A stretch of DNA of 54,726 bases from Eubacterium sp. (GCA_017433295.1 JAFRHL010000029.1:1-54726), one strand, 5' to 3'; counted from the first letter of the stretch, positions 8,804 to 18,705 are shown. Made by a program: numbers and translations. Notes: generated by a model from the sequence alone, not told the origin.

Positions 8804-10216
8804 GTGAGAATATGTGTTATACTTGAAGGCTGCTATCCTTATGTGACAGGCGGGGTATCCTCCTGGATGCACCAATACATAAAGGCAATGCCGGAACATG
8901 AATTTGTTGTTCTTGCTATCGGGGCAGAGCCTTCTGTAAAGGGCAAATTTAAATATGAGCTCCCGAAAAACGTAACAGAGATCCGGGAGATCTTTCTTAC
9001 CGGCGGGGAAACAGACAGGAGTGCCCGCCCCTTCATCAAATTTACAGAAGAAGAACAGGGAGCCCTGTATGAGTTGATCCGATGCGGAAGTCCGGACTGG
9101 GAAACGATTTTTGAGATGATGCAGCATAAAGGGGTCACACCCCATGAGATCCTTACCAGCAGACAGTTTCAAAGACTGCTTACGGATGTAAGCAAGCAGT
9201 TTTTCCGATATACAGCATTCTCTGACCTTTTTCATACTATACGTTCAATGCTGATGCCATTACTGGAGCTGCTCAGGACAGATATTCCGAAAGCGGATAT
9301 CTACCACTCCATTGCCACCGGCTACGCGGGAATGCTGGCCAGGCTGGGCGGCTATGTCTACAGCGTGCCCTATATGATAACTGAACATGGCATCTATACC
9401 AGAGAGCGGGAGGAGGAGATCCTCCGGGCAAAATGGGTCGTCCCCGACTGCAGAGACCTGTGGATCAGGTTCTTTTACATGCTGTCGGAAGCGGCCTATA
9501 ACAGGGCGGAGATGGTGACATCTCTATTTGAGCGGGCCATGAAGACCCAGATCGAGATGGGATGCCAGGCCAAGAAGTGCAGGGTCGTAGCCAATGGGAT
9601 ACATTATGATATGTTTGCTGCCATTCCCCAAAGAAAAGCAGAGGGAAAGGTCAATATTGCGGCTATTCTGCGTATAGCGCCCATCAAGGATGTTAAGACC
9701 ATGCTGTACGCCTTTGCGGAAATGAAAAAAAGATATCCTGATGCGGCCCTGTATATTGCCGGACCGGAGGATGACCCCGATTATGCCGGGGAATGTTATG
9801 ATCTGGTGACCAGACTCCAGGTCCCCGATGTGTTTTTCATGGGGACCATCCGGGTAACAGAACATATGCATCAGTTTGATTTTACTGTCCTCTCCAGTAT
9901 TTCTGAGGGACAGCCTCTGTCTGTCCTTGAATCCTTTGCCGCAGGCCGTCCCTGTGTAACCACAGATGTGGGCTGCTGCAAACAGCTGCTTTATGGTTCG
10001 GGAGAGGATAATGAGGGAGCAGCAGGTATATGTGTTCCTCCCATGCAGCCCCATGCTTTAAGTGTGGCCATGGAAGAAATGTGCAGGAACAGGGAACAGA
10101 GGATCATCATGGGAAATGTGGGAAAACGGCGCGCCGGCCGTTTCTTTCAGCACAGGGATATGATCCGGAGGTATCAGGAAGCATATGATGAGGTATTTCG
10201 AAGATGGCGGGAATAG
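8804..10216 (+). CDS. pelF: Pel polymerase glycosyltransferase PelF (GT4)
   Basis: The 470-aa cytoplasmic GT4 retaining glycosyltransferase has typical PelF features: ILEGCYPYVTGGVSSW at the N-terminus, a long linker, MITEHGIYTREREEEI, VANGIHYDMFA, AAILRIAPIKDVKTML, and the donor-binding segment EGQPLSVLESFAAGRP near 368. It is expected to polymerise UDP-activated amino sugar into Pel. The start is GTG at 8804, 10 nt after AAAGGAG; no upstream ATG is available. It overlaps pelG by 13 bp. This is one of the two most secure identifications in the operon. Confidence 0.92.
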   Translation: MRICVILEGCYPYVTGGVSSWMHQYIKAMPEHEFVVLAIGAEPSVKGKFKYELPKNVTEIREIFLTGGETDRSARPFIKFTEEEQGALYELIRCGSPDWETIFEMMQHKGVTPHEILTSRQFQRLLTDVSKQFFRYTAFSDLFHTIRSMLMPLLELLRTDIPKADIYHSIATGYAGMLARLGGYVYSVPYMITEHGIYTREREEEILRAKWVVPDCRDLWIRFFYMLSEAAYNRAEMVTSLFERAMKTQIEMGCQAKKCRVVANGIHYDMFAAIPQRKAEGKVNIAAILRIAPIKDVKTMLYAFAEMKKRYPDAALYIAGPEDDPDYAGECYDLVTRLQVPDVFFMGTIRVTEHMHQFDFTVLSSISEGQPLSVLESFAAGRPCVTTDVGCCKQLLYGSGEDNEGAAGICVPPMQPHALSVAMEEMCRNREQRIIMGNVGKRRAGRFFQHRDMIRRYQEAYDEVFRRWRE

Positions 10217-11652
10217 GTTTTCAGTTAAATAAACTGTTTCAGAAAAAAGGAGTTCTGAACCTTTGCAGGGCCTACATATATGCGGGAGTGATCAGTATCG
10301 GGCCAATGATACTCTACGTTGTAATGCTCCTGGGGATCACACTGGTGTCTCTGATTGCCGGGATGGACAGACCGGACAGGGAGGTTCTAAACTGTATGCT
10401 CACATACAGTCTTCTGGTCTCCCTGTTCTCTTCCAACTGTTATAACATGGTGGTGACCCGTTACGTGGCAGACCGCCTGTACGAAAAGCGATATTCGGAG
10501 ATCATGCCCTCTCTGTACGGGAGCTGCTGCGTACAGCTTCTGGTCATGGTACCTTTATACAGCACGTTTTTGTTCTTTTCAGGGGTTCCTCTGTCCTACG
10601 GCCTTATGTGTTTATGGATCTCTTCCGTTATGATCATCGTATGGATGGAAATGATCTATCTGATGATATTGAAGGATTACCGCATGATCATGGCCGGTTT
10701 CACTGTGTCGGTCATGGCCGGATTCCTGGCGGCTCTGGTCATGGTCCTTTTCCAGATGATCACTGTCGTGAGACTGATGAGCTGTGTGGTTCTTTCCTTC
10801 GGCATCATGCTGGTATGGTACCATGAGCTTCTGGTAAGATACTTTCCCAAGGGAAAAGGAAAAGAATTCTCTTTTCTTGAGTGGTTTGACAGGTACAGAC
10901 CTCTGGGAATCATCGGAGCTTCCATATGGATCGGTCTGTACGGACATCTGTGTATTATGTATTTCGGCCCCTTAAGGCATCAGACAACAGGGTGGTTTTA
11001 TACAGCACCCATGTATGATATCCCTGCCTTGTTTGCCTTCTTTTCGATCATCATCACAATTATTTCTTTTGTATCCTCGGTAGAAGTTAAATTCTTTCCC
11101 AAATACCGGCGTTATTATAGTCTCTTCAATGACCGGGGGTCCATTATGGACATAGAGGCGGCAGAGGAAGAAATGCTGGATGTTCTGGGGCAGGAGCTTC
11201 TTTTTATGGGAATCAAGCAGGTTATCATGACTATTCTGGCAATTGTGGGCGGTGGTTTTATTATGGACCTGCTCCCCCTGGGTATGACGGACCTGGGCAA
11301 AGATATATTCCGGATCCTCTGCGTGGGGTATGGGATCTATGCCATGGGCAATTCCGTGATGCTGATCCTTCTTTACTTTGAAGATTATCTGGGAGCCATG
11401 ATCGGGACAGTCCTCTTTGCGGTAATCTCGGTTTCCGGGACAGCCCTGCAGATGCTGTATGGAAAAAATGTATACTTTGGTCTGGGTTTTTCCCTGGGAG
11501 CAGCGGTTTTCTTTCTGGTTTGTATTATTCGCCTGGAGTGGTGTACAGGGCATTTGCAGTATATGCTGCTGGGCCGGCAGGAATTTATGATAAGGGAAGA
11601 TAAAGGACCGTTTATCTGGCTGTCCGGCAAACTGGAAGGAAAGGAGAACTAG
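10204..11652 (+). CDS. pelG: Pel polysaccharide exporter PelG
   Basis: The 482-aa protein is almost entirely membrane helices (about 12) and begins MAGIGFQLNKLFQKKG...YAGVISIGPM, the hallmark start of PelG, a relative of the MATE/MOP flippases. With PelD, PelE and PelF it should form the complex that makes and exports Pel across the membrane. The 13-bp overlap with pelF and the next gene starting 2 bp after its stop imply tight co-expression. Confidence 0.92.
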   Translation: MAGIGFQLNKLFQKKGVLNLCRAYIYAGVISIGPMILYVVMLLGITLVSLIAGMDRPDREVLNCMLTYSLLVSLFSSNCYNMVVTRYVADRLYEKRYSEIMPSLYGSCCVQLLVMVPLYSTFLFFSGVPLSYGLMCLWISSVMIIVWMEMIYLMILKDYRMIMAGFTVSVMAGFLAALVMVLFQMITVVRLMSCVVLSFGIMLVWYHELLVRYFPKGKGKEFSFLEWFDRYRPLGIIGASIWIGLYGHLCIMYFGPLRHQTTGWFYTAPMYDIPALFAFFSIIITIISFVSSVEVKFFPKYRRYYSLFNDRGSIMDIEAAEEEMLDVLGQELLFMGIKQVIMTILAIVGGGFIMDLLPLGMTDLGKDIFRILCVGYGIYAMGNSVMLILLYFEDYLGAMIGTVLFAVISVSGTALQMLYGKNVYFGLGFSLGAAVFFLVCIIRLEWCTGHLQYMLLGRQEFMIREDKGPFIWLSGKLEGKEN

Positions 11653-11653
11653 T

Positions 11654-13765
11654 ATGGCTGGAAATGCTGAGAGAAGAATACCGGTCATTCCACTGCTTGT
11701 TATTTTTCTGGCGGCGGCGATTGCGCTGATCCTTTTATATATACTGCCGGGCCGGTACCGTTTGTATCAGACCACATTATATGATCCCCTGGAAGAAGCC
11801 CCGGCAAACCCGTTGATGGGATTTGCGCCTGATGCCAGAAAGGAAAAGGACTGTGAGAATGCAAAGCTGGTCCTCATCGATCTTTCCTGGGAGAATTGGG
11901 AACCGGCTGCAGGGAATTACGATACGGATTATCTGAAAGAAGAATTTCATCTTGAAGAGTACAAAGAGAAGAACCTTCATGGTGTGTTGCGTTTTGATTG
12001 TACAAAGCCGGATGATGGACATAAAAGAGATATTAAAAAGGCAATCGGGGAGCTGGGAAAGTATTTTTCCAAAGACTCTTTCATCAGTTTCGTTGAAATC
12101 AGCGAACAGGGGGCCGGCTGCCTGCATGAATTTGAGCAGGCATTTCCCGACGCGCACCTGATTCTTCCTGCCGGCTATAAGAAGCTGGAGGAGACCGGGT
12201 GCGGAGTTTATTTCGCCGGTCTTGGAGAATCTGAAAAGCAAAAAAAAGCTCTGGAGGAGATTGCATATCCGGATTATTGGAAAAATGCAGTTTCCGGGGG
12301 AGCATTTTCAGGTGAGAAAGATATTAAGGATCTTCTGAACAAAGATCTGGCTGAGATTTTACAGGAGATCAGAGACGGACATCTTACTTATATTTCAGGT
12401 ACCTGTCCCGGAGAAGAGGATCAAAAAGGGAATGGATACAGGATGATCAGCCAGACTCTGGGATACTGCATCTATATCAAAAGTATGCAGACCACCGTGA
12501 ATTTCAGAAAGGATACCGTTACCCAGCGGTTTACATTTACTAATACAGGAGTAGCCCCCTGTTATGCAGACTGGCCTGTGGTCATGACGATTCACAACAG
12601 GGATGGGAAAAAGATCCATGAGGTGGAGCTTCCCATGACTTTAAAGAAGCTGCTGCCCGGCCGGGATATGGAGGTGACCGGAGAGTTTCCTTATGATAAA
12701 AGGCTGAAAAAGGGTTATTCTCTGGGTATAAGGATCTGCAATCCCAAAGATAAGAATGATTTTATTATACTGTCCCAAAAGGAGACCAGACCGGATAAAA
12801 ACGGGGAGCATATCATCTACCGGTTTGAACCGGAAAACCGGAGAGAAAAGGTCAGCATTGCTCAGCCGGACAGTTATCAGAATGCAATGATCAATCTCCT
12901 GGCAGATCTCAGTGATTATGCCAAATCAAAAAATCCTGATTTTGCCATGATTACCAATGGCGGCTATAAGCTGTATATGCCCAAATATAATACCAGCGAG
13001 GAGAACCTCCTGAGATTGACCTCTACCATGGATGGTATGCTGGTGGAGTCTCTGTTTTATGGATGGGGAAGCAAGGACAATCGAAAAACACCGGATAAGG
13101 TAAGCGCTGAAATGCAGGAAGCGGTAAAAGATGCCCAGGAAGCGGATCTGCCTGCTTTCAATATTGAATACTGCAGCAATAAGCAGACCCGGAAAACAGC
13201 GGCGCAAAAGAGTAAAAAGCTTGATACCGTATGGTTTTGTGCCAAAGATATGGAGCTTACCCAGATTCCGGAGCTTCCATATGCCCGGGTTCATGATGAG
13301 GATTGCAGGGAGCCGGCTGACGCCGAGAATTTTCTGGCTCTGCTGAATCCGGATTATTATAAAACAAAATCTGCTTATCTGAAAGCATTGCGGAATACAA
13401 ATTATGATATAATATTTATTGATCTTGAATTTGGTGGAAAAAACCTGACAAAAAAGGATATAGACTCACTTAGAAATAAGAAGGAGGGAGGAAAAAGAAT
13501 GGTATGCGCCTATATGAGTATAGGCGAGGCAGAAAACTATCGGGATTACTGGCAGGAGAGCTGGAACAAGAATCCTCCGCCCTGGATCTGCGAAGTGAAT
13601 GACGAATGGGCCGGGAATTACAAGGTAATGTACTGGACCAAAGCCTGGAGGGATATTCTTTTCGGGAAAGAAGACAGCTATCTGGATCAGATCATGGCAG
13701 CAGGTTTTGACGGAGTATATCTGGATGTAGTGGATGCCTATGAATATTTTGAGGAACAACAGTGA
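11654..13765 (+). CDS. Membrane-anchored DUF4874/DUF4832-like + GH114-like hydrolase fusion
   Basis: The 703-aa protein has an N-terminal anchor (PVIPLLVIFLAAAIALILLYIL). The next ~350 residues resemble the paired DUF4874/DUF4832 families: NPLMGFAPD, LSWENWEPAAGNYD, then FTNTGVAPCYADWPVVM. The C-terminal ~280 residues are a GH114/TM1410-type barrel: FAMITNGGYKLY, CAYMSIGEAENYRDYW near 617-631, NDEWAGNYKVMYW and AGFDGVYLDVVDAYEYFE near 682-699. It starts 2 bp after pelG, with AAGGAG inside the pelG end. It may trim or release Pel outside the cell, replacing the hydrolase module missing from the short PelA. The function of the DUF domains is unknown. Confidence 0.75.
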   Translation: MAGNAERRIPVIPLLVIFLAAAIALILLYILPGRYRLYQTTLYDPLEEAPANPLMGFAPDARKEKDCENAKLVLIDLSWENWEPAAGNYDTDYLKEEFHLEEYKEKNLHGVLRFDCTKPDDGHKRDIKKAIGELGKYFSKDSFISFVEISEQGAGCLHEFEQAFPDAHLILPAGYKKLEETGCGVYFAGLGESEKQKKALEEIAYPDYWKNAVSGGAFSGEKDIKDLLNKDLAEILQEIRDGHLTYISGTCPGEEDQKGNGYRMISQTLGYCIYIKSMQTTVNFRKDTVTQRFTFTNTGVAPCYADWPVVMTIHNRDGKKIHEVELPMTLKKLLPGRDMEVTGEFPYDKRLKKGYSLGIRICNPKDKNDFIILSQKETRPDKNGEHIIYRFEPENRREKVSIAQPDSYQNAMINLLADLSDYAKSKNPDFAMITNGGYKLYMPKYNTSEENLLRLTSTMDGMLVESLFYGWGSKDNRKTPDKVSAEMQEAVKDAQEADLPAFNIEYCSNKQTRKTAAQKSKKLDTVWFCAKDMELTQIPELPYARVHDEDCREPADAENFLALLNPDYYKTKSAYLKALRNTNYDIIFIDLEFGGKNLTKKDIDSLRNKKEGGKRMVCAYMSIGEAENYRDYWQESWNKNPPPWICEVNDEWAGNYKVMYWTKAWRDILFGKEDSYLDQIMAAGFDGVYLDVVDAYEYFEEQQ

Positions 13766-13798
13766 GGAGTGTTCATTTAGACACAAAAGGAGATAAAG

Positions 13799-15196
13799 AT
13801 GAGAAAGACGATGCACCGGTTTATTCTGACAATGATACTGATGATAATGTTACCCGTTTCGGGCCTGCTCTGTACGGGGCCTGTTGCCCGGGCAGCCACT
13901 GTAACCTGTAAATCAAAATATTATGTAACCACTAAAATTAACAAAAATAAGCTGAAGAAAGGGCAAAAGGCTAAAGTTACCATAAGTATTTACAATAACT
14001 CCGGTGACGTCATGAAAAATCTGAAGATCAAAGTAGCGTTGCCGGCGGAGCTTAAGAAGGTAAAGGGCAGCCTCAGTAAGAGTAAGAGCGCCCTGAATAA
14101 GAAGAAGACCTGTACCTGCTCCTTCTATGTAAAGGCTAAGAAAAAAGTAAGTTTTAGTAAAAAGGTCGTTACATCCAGAAAGGTTTCCGGCCTGACAACG
14201 AAAATCGTGGCCGCCAACCTGGTTAAATATGGGAAAAAGAACAGATACTTAAAGGTGGCTGTCACTTTTAAAAAGCCTGCCGCGACTACGGCAGCAAAAC
14301 CGGCTACCACTTCTGCCGCTTCAGAAGCACCCTCCAGCTATGCGGATGCCATGGTCAGCCTGCTTGGGAATATGAATACCTATGCCAAAAGAAAAAAACC
14401 GGATTTCGCCATGATCAGCAACGGAGGCTATAATCTTTATGCTTCAGACGCTCCCACAAAGAATTCCATGCTTGCGGCAGTGGACGGAGTACTGATTGAA
14501 GATGCCTTTACCAACAGTGATAAGAAGGCCATGCAGGCAGCCCTGCTGACGGCCGTGACCAACGGAAAAAAAGCCTTCAGTATTGAATATGAAGCTTCAC
14601 CTTCCGGTAGTGCCAAGATTGTCAGCTTTAAGAATGCGCCGGAGGATCTGGATGCCATTGTTCAGGATACCGCAAAGGGCGTCAGCTATGATGTGAATTC
14701 TCTGGCTGATGTCAGGGATTTCATGGCCATACTGGATCCTAAAAATTATAAGAAGACAAAGGATAAAACGGCCCGGGAAGTTTTTATAGAGGCCATAAAC
14801 AAGACAGATTATGATCTCATTTTTATTGACCTGTTTTTCGGATATGATGAGAATGGTGTGCAGAAACCATGGACAGCCTCCGAGATTGCCAGAATGAAAA
14901 CGAAAGCAAGCGGAGGAAAGAGAAAAGTATGCGCCTACTTAAGTGTAGGTGAGGCAGAAAACTACCGCTATTACTGGCAGCCGGCATGGAATACCCAGGC
15001 GACCAGACCTGCCTGGATCGCCGAAGAAAACAAGAACTGGAAAGGAAATTTCAAGGTCAGGTACTGGCAGCCTGAATGGCAGAGTATTTTGTACGGATCT
15101 TCCAATGCCTATCTGGACAGAATCCTTACCGCGGGCTTTGACGGTGTATATCTGGATGTGATAGATGCCTACGAATATTTCGAAAATAAGAAATAG
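13799..15196 (+). CDS. Secreted GH114-like hydrolase with Lys-rich N-terminal domain
   Basis: The 465-aa protein has a signal peptide (ILTMILMIMLPVSGLLC, cleavage near ARAAT), a Lys-rich beta-domain (about 40-150, resembling DUF11 or Ig-like repeats), an Ala/Thr linker (about 158-180), and a GH114/TM1410 barrel. The barrel is clearly paralogous to the C-terminus of the preceding protein: FAMISNGGYNLY, CAYLSVGEAENYRYYW, GNFKVRYW, AGFDGVYLDVIDAYEYFE. It is probably released and may bind anionic wall polymers through the basic domain while cutting Pel-like polymer. AAAAGGAG precedes the ATG; it follows the previous gene by 33 bp and appears to close the pel operon. Confidence 0.75.
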   Translation: MRKTMHRFILTMILMIMLPVSGLLCTGPVARAATVTCKSKYYVTTKINKNKLKKGQKAKVTISIYNNSGDVMKNLKIKVALPAELKKVKGSLSKSKSALNKKKTCTCSFYVKAKKKVSFSKKVVTSRKVSGLTTKIVAANLVKYGKKNRYLKVAVTFKKPAATTAAKPATTSAASEAPSSYADAMVSLLGNMNTYAKRKKPDFAMISNGGYNLYASDAPTKNSMLAAVDGVLIEDAFTNSDKKAMQAALLTAVTNGKKAFSIEYEASPSGSAKIVSFKNAPEDLDAIVQDTAKGVSYDVNSLADVRDFMAILDPKNYKKTKDKTAREVFIEAINKTDYDLIFIDLFFGYDENGVQKPWTASEIARMKTKASGGKRKVCAYLSVGEAENYRYYWQPAWNTQATRPAWIAEENKNWKGNFKVRYWQPEWQSILYGSSNAYLDRILTAGFDGVYLDVIDAYEYFENKK

Positions 15197-15204
15197 TTTT
15201 TAAT

Positions 15205-15228
15205 ATCATATTGCAAAGAAAATATGAT
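15205..15228. promoter_or_regulatory. Inverted repeat over the thl promoter (possible operator)
   Basis: ATCATATT and AATATGAT are perfect 8-bp arms separated by 8 bp. The left arm reaches into the -35 box and the repeat extends into the spacer, where a bound regulator would block transcription. Confidence 0.35.
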
Positions 15229-15239
15229 TGTGATAAGAT
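15211..15239 (+). promoter_or_regulatory. Promoter of thl-crt-hbd
   Basis: The -35 box TTGCAA (15211-15216) and extended -10 TGATAAGAT (-10 hexamer 15234-15239) are 17 bp apart, about 55 bp before the thl start. Confidence 0.6.
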
Positions 15240-15292
15240 TAACATACGAACCAGATTGTTGTTAAACCTTTAAGAATGGAGGAGTATGTGTT

Positions 15293-16474
15293 ATGGCTAA
15301 GAAAGTTGTATTAGCAGGTGCTTGCCGTACTGCTATCGGAACAATGGGTGGCGGACTCAGCACCGTACCTGCTGCAGAACTGGGTTCTATCGTTATTAAA
15401 GAGGCGATCAAGAGAGCAGGGATCCCGGTTGATCAGATCGACGAAGTTTTAATGGGATGCGTTATCCAGGCCGGTCTTGGACAGAACGTTGCCCGTCAGG
15501 CATCCATCAATGCCGGTGTTCCCATCGAGGCACCCGCAACCACAATCAACATCGTATGCGGTTCCGGACTTAACTGCGTAAACCTGGCAGCAACAAAGAT
15601 CATCGCCGGTGAAGCTGATGTTGTCATCGCAGGTGGTATGGAGAACATGTCCATGGCTCCTTTTGCCCTGGACAAGGCACGTTTCGGTTACAGGATGAAC
15701 AACGGCGTATTAAAAGACTGTATGGTTAATGATGCATTATGGGATGTATTCAACAACTACCATATGGGTATCACAGCAGAGAACGTAGCAGAGCAGTGGG
15801 GACTTACCAGAGAGCAGTTGGATGAGTTCTCCGCCAATTCCCAGCAGAAGGCTGCCGCAGCCATCGAGTCCGGAAGATTCAAAGATGAGATCGTTCCTGT
15901 AGAAGTTAAGCTGAAAAAGAAGACAGTGATCTTTGATACAGATGAAGGCCCCCGTCCCGGAACAACAGCGGAAAGCATTGCAAAACTGCGTCCCGCATTT
16001 AAGAAAGACGGTATCGTAACAGCTGCCAACTCTTCAGGTATCAATGACGGTGCTGCAGCCATCGTTGTTATGAGCGAAGAGAAAGCCAAAGAGTTAGGCG
16101 TTACACCTATGGCAACATGGGTAGCAGGTGCCCTGGGCGGCGTTGATCCCAGCATCATGGGTGTCGGACCTGTTGCTTCCACCAGAAAAGTTCTTGCCAA
16201 GACAGGCATGAGCATCGATGATTTCGATCTGATCGAGGCCAATGAGGCATTCGCAGCTCAGTCTCTGGCAGTTGGACATGACCTGGGATTTGATACCAGC
16301 AAGCTTAATGTAAACGGCGGAGCCATCGCCCTCGGACATCCGGTTGGTGCTTCAGGCTGCCGTATCCTTGTTACACTGCTTCATGAGATGGTAAAACGCG
16401 ATGCCAAGACAGGTCTTGCCACACTTTGCATCGGCGGCGGCATGGGATGCTCCACCGTCGTTAAGAGAGACTGA
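15293..16474 (+). CDS. thlA: Acetyl-CoA acetyltransferase (thiolase)
   Basis: The 393-aa protein is a biosynthetic thiolase joining two acetyl-CoA into acetoacetyl-CoA, the entry step to butyryl-CoA. Active-site residues are Cys89 (NIVCGSG), His349 ([10 protein letters not shown]) and Cys379 (LCIGGGMG); GGMENMS and NEAFAAQ are also present. Length is normal. GGAGGAG lies upstream of the ATG. It is followed by crotonase and 3-hydroxybutyryl-CoA dehydrogenase in pathway-related order. Codons look strongly optimised, as expected for abundant central enzymes. Confidence 0.95.
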   Translation: MAKKVVLAGACRTAIGTMGGGLSTVPAAELGSIVIKEAIKRAGIPVDQIDEVLMGCVIQAGLGQNVARQASINAGVPIEAPATTINIVCGSGLNCVNLAATKIIAGEADVVIAGGMENMSMAPFALDKARFGYRMNNGVLKDCMVNDALWDVFNNYHMGITAENVAEQWGLTREQLDEFSANSQQKAAAAIESGRFKDEIVPVEVKLKKKTVIFDTDEGPRPGTTAESIAKLRPAFKKDGIVTAANSSGINDGAAAIVVMSEEKAKELGVTPMATWVAGALGGVDPSIMGVGPVASTRKVLAKTGMSIDDFDLIEANEAFAAQSLAVGHDLGFDTSKLNVNGGAIALGHPVGASGCRILVTLLHEMVKRDAKTGLATLCIGGGMGCSTVVKRD

Positions 16475-16531
16475 TTGTAACAGGGTTGTTCAGGAACCTG
16501 ACTGAATCTTAAATAAAGGAGAAATTCTATC

Positions 16532-17317
16532 ATGGGATTTGTAGATTATAATGTTGACGGACAGGTTGGTATTATCACCATTAACCGTCCGAAGGCGCTC
16601 AATGCTTTAAACAGTGAAGTATTAAAGGACCTTGAAGCAGTTATTGATGCTGTGGATCTGGATGCCATCCGCTGCCTTATCCTTACAGGCGCAGGCCAGA
16701 AGTCCTTCGTAGCCGGAGCCGACATCGGAGAGATGAGCACCCTTACCAAGGAAGAGGGAGAGGCATTCGGTAAGATTGGTAATGACATTTTCAGAAAGAT
16801 CGAGACATTACCGATTCCCGTTATCGCTGCTGTAAACGGCTTTGCTTTAGGCGGCGGCTGTGAGATCTCCATGAGCTGCGATATCAGACTCTGCTCCGAG
16901 AATGCTATTTTCGGACAGCCTGAGGTTGGCCTGGGAATCACACCCGGATTTGGCGGAACCCAGAGACTTGCCCGTATCGTTGGCCCCGGAAAGGCAAAAC
17001 AGCTTATTTACACCGGACGTAATATCAAGGCTCCCGAAGCTTACAGGATCGGCCTTGTAAATGAAGTATATCCGGCAGAAGAGCTGATGCCCCAGGCACT
17101 GAAGATGGCCAAGGGTATCGCAAAACAGGCTCCCATCGCTGTTCGCGCCTGCAAGAAGGCCATCAACGAAGGTCTTGAGGTGGGAATGGATGAAGCCATC
17201 GCGATCGAAGAGAAGTTATTCGGCAGCTGCTTCGAGACAGAAGACCAGAAATACGGTATGGCATTCTTCCTGGACAAGAACAAAGAAAAGGTGAAAGAAC
17301 CCTTTAAGAACTGCTAA
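16532..17317 (+). CDS. crt: Enoyl-CoA hydratase / crotonase
   Basis: The 261-aa crotonase dehydrates 3-hydroxybutyryl-CoA to crotonyl-CoA. The oxyanion-hole segment AGADI, first catalytic Glu in ALGGGCEI, and second Glu in GQPEVGLGI.PGFGGTQRL are all present. The gene lies 57 bp after thl with AAGGAG before the ATG. Length is typical. Confidence 0.95.
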   Translation: MGFVDYNVDGQVGIITINRPKALNALNSEVLKDLEAVIDAVDLDAIRCLILTGAGQKSFVAGADIGEMSTLTKEEGEAFGKIGNDIFRKIETLPIPVIAAVNGFALGGGCEISMSCDIRLCSENAIFGQPEVGLGITPGFGGTQRLARIVGPGKAKQLIYTGRNIKAPEAYRIGLVNEVYPAEELMPQALKMAKGIAKQAPIAVRACKKAINEGLEVGMDEAIAIEEKLFGSCFETEDQKYGMAFFLDKNKEKVKEPFKNC

Positions 17318-17355
17318 GATTTTTAATCTGTTACAGTGTGGGGAACACCGCAGAA

Positions 17356-17380
17356 GCCGGAAGCGGTTTTTGCTTCCGGC
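17356..17380 (+). other. Hairpin between crt and hbd
   Basis: GCCGGAAGC and GCTTCCGGC form a 9-bp GC-rich stem with loop GGTTTTT. There is no T-tract after it, so it is more likely a processing or 3'-end stabilising hairpin, or a partial terminator that sets hbd level, than a full terminator. Confidence 0.6.
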
Positions 17381-17445
17381 GGAGTGTGTAGTATAAACAG
17401 TAGTTATATGAAGATCAGATGAAGATCAAAAAGGAGGAGATTATC

Positions 17446-18285
17446 ATGAAAGTTGGAGTTATCGGCGCTGGTACAATGGGATCCGGTATCGCTCAGGCAT
17501 TTGCTCAGACAGAGGGTTATGAAGTATATTTATGTGATATTAACGACGAATTTGCTGCCAACGGCAAGAAGAAGATCGCAAAAGGCTTCGAGAAGAGAGT
17601 AGCAAGAGGCAAGATGGATCAGGAAAAGGCAGACGCTATCCTCGCTAAGATCACAACAGGCACAAAAGATATCTGTACTGACGCCGATTTAGTTGTAGAG
17701 GCAGCTCTTGAGGTTATGGCTGTAAAACAGCAGACATTTAAAGAGTTACAGGACATCGTTCCCGCAGAGTGCATCTTTGCTACAAACACATCCTCTCTTT
17801 CCATCACAGAGATCGGTGCAGGACTTGACAGACCGGTAATTGGTATGCATTTCTTCAACCCGGCTCCTGTTATGAAGCTCATTGAGGTTATCCAGGGTGA
17901 GAACACACCGGATGAGATCAAGGATAAGATCGTAGAGATCGCAAAATCCATCGGCAAGACTCCTGTAGAGGTTAAGGAAGCAGCCGGATTTGTTGTTAAC
18001 AGAATCCTTGTTCCCATGATCAATGAGGCTGTTGGCATCTATGCTGACGGTGTTGCATCTGTTGAAGGTATTGACACAGCTATGAAGTTAGGCGCAAACC
18101 ATCCGATGGGACCGCTGGCTTTAGGTGACCTGATCGGTCTGGATATCTGCCTGGCTATCATGGAAGTTCTTTATAATGAGTTTGGTGATCCCAAGTATCG
18201 TCCGCATCCATTGCTGAGAAAAATGGTTCGTGCCGGCAAGTTAGGTATGAAGACTGGTAAGGGATTCTACGATTACAGCAAATAA
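17446..18285 (+). CDS. hbd: 3-hydroxybutyryl-CoA dehydrogenase
   Basis: The 279-aa protein reduces acetoacetyl-CoA to 3-hydroxybutyryl-CoA. It has the nucleotide fold [11 protein letters not shown], the [10 protein letters not shown] segment, the catalytic [15 protein letters not shown] stretch and the C-terminal dimer domain ending [14 protein letters not shown] at 17433-17437 is 8 nt before the ATG at 17446; an ATG at 17419 lies before that site and is rejected. bcd and etfBA, which often follow in butyrate clusters, are absent here. Confidence 0.95.
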   Translation: MKVGVIGAGTMGSGIAQAFAQTEGYEVYLCDINDEFAANGKKKIAKGFEKRVARGKMDQEKADAILAKITTGTKDICTDADLVVEAALEVMAVKQQTFKELQDIVPAECIFATNTSSLSITEIGAGLDRPVIGMHFFNPAPVMKLIEVIQGENTPDEIKDKIVEIAKSIGKTPVEVKEAAGFVVNRILVPMINEAVGIYADGVASVEGIDTAMKLGANHPMGPLALGDLIGLDICLAIMEVLYNEFGDPKYRPHPLLRKMVRAGKLGMKTGKGFYDYSK

Positions 18286-18677
18286 TGGCAGGATTGTGGA
18301 GAGTGCAAAGCACGACACAATTCGTAAAAATCCAGGGTGTTAGTTTTGACACCCAGATCAATTTAGTATAACAGGCTTTTTTTCAGGATGTCTTATATAT
18401 TATAATGCATCGTATACAACTGTAGAAAAGCTGTGAACTGGATCGACTATCATAATAATAATCAGTAACGTATTGTTCGGGACTGCAGTCTATGGCTGCG
18501 GTCCCTTATTTTTGTTTTATGGGAGCATATCACACTAAAACAGCCCCTGACCGTCAGGTTTACATGTGATTTAATTTGCGCCCAGTGAAAAGTTTGATAA
18601 AACAAATACATCAACGATTTCAGTCTCAGGTGGAGTATTCCCATGATTTAGGCGAGATACTATTTTGTAAAAATATG
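18286..18677. other. Intergenic region between hbd and the T7SS locus
   Basis: No gene is seen. It holds an interrupted hairpin with arms ATTGTG and CACAAT (18292-18320), the hairpin GGGTGT...ACACCC (about 18335-18354), an isolated TATAAT at 18401-18406 without a good -35 box, and the terminator at 18479-18514. From about 18620, TTCAGTCTCAG followed by a CCCATGATT stretch looks like a diverged partial family A repeat. Confidence 0.4.
18479..18514 (+). terminator. Rho-independent terminator after hbd
   Basis: GGGACTGCAG pairs with CTGCGGTCCC around a 7-nt loop and is followed by TTATTTTTG. It separates thl-crt-hbd from the secretion locus. Confidence 0.75.
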
Positions 18678-18705
18678 TTGATTTTTGTAAAATATATGAT
18701 ATAAT
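18678..18705 (+). promoter_or_regulatory. Promoter of the type VII secretion locus
   Basis: TTGATT (18678-18683) and TATAAT (18700-18705) are separated by 16 bp, about 100 bp before the first WXG100 gene. Confidence 0.65.

Noticed and set aside
10612-11688. Long minus-strand ORFs opposite pelG
   Set aside because: They lie antisense to a secure membrane-protein gene; His/Gln/Ser-rich translations are typical shadows.
15250-15270. Possible Rex half-site (GTTGTTAAAC) before thl
   Set aside because: Only one half of the expected TTGTTAA-N4-TTAACAA palindrome is present.
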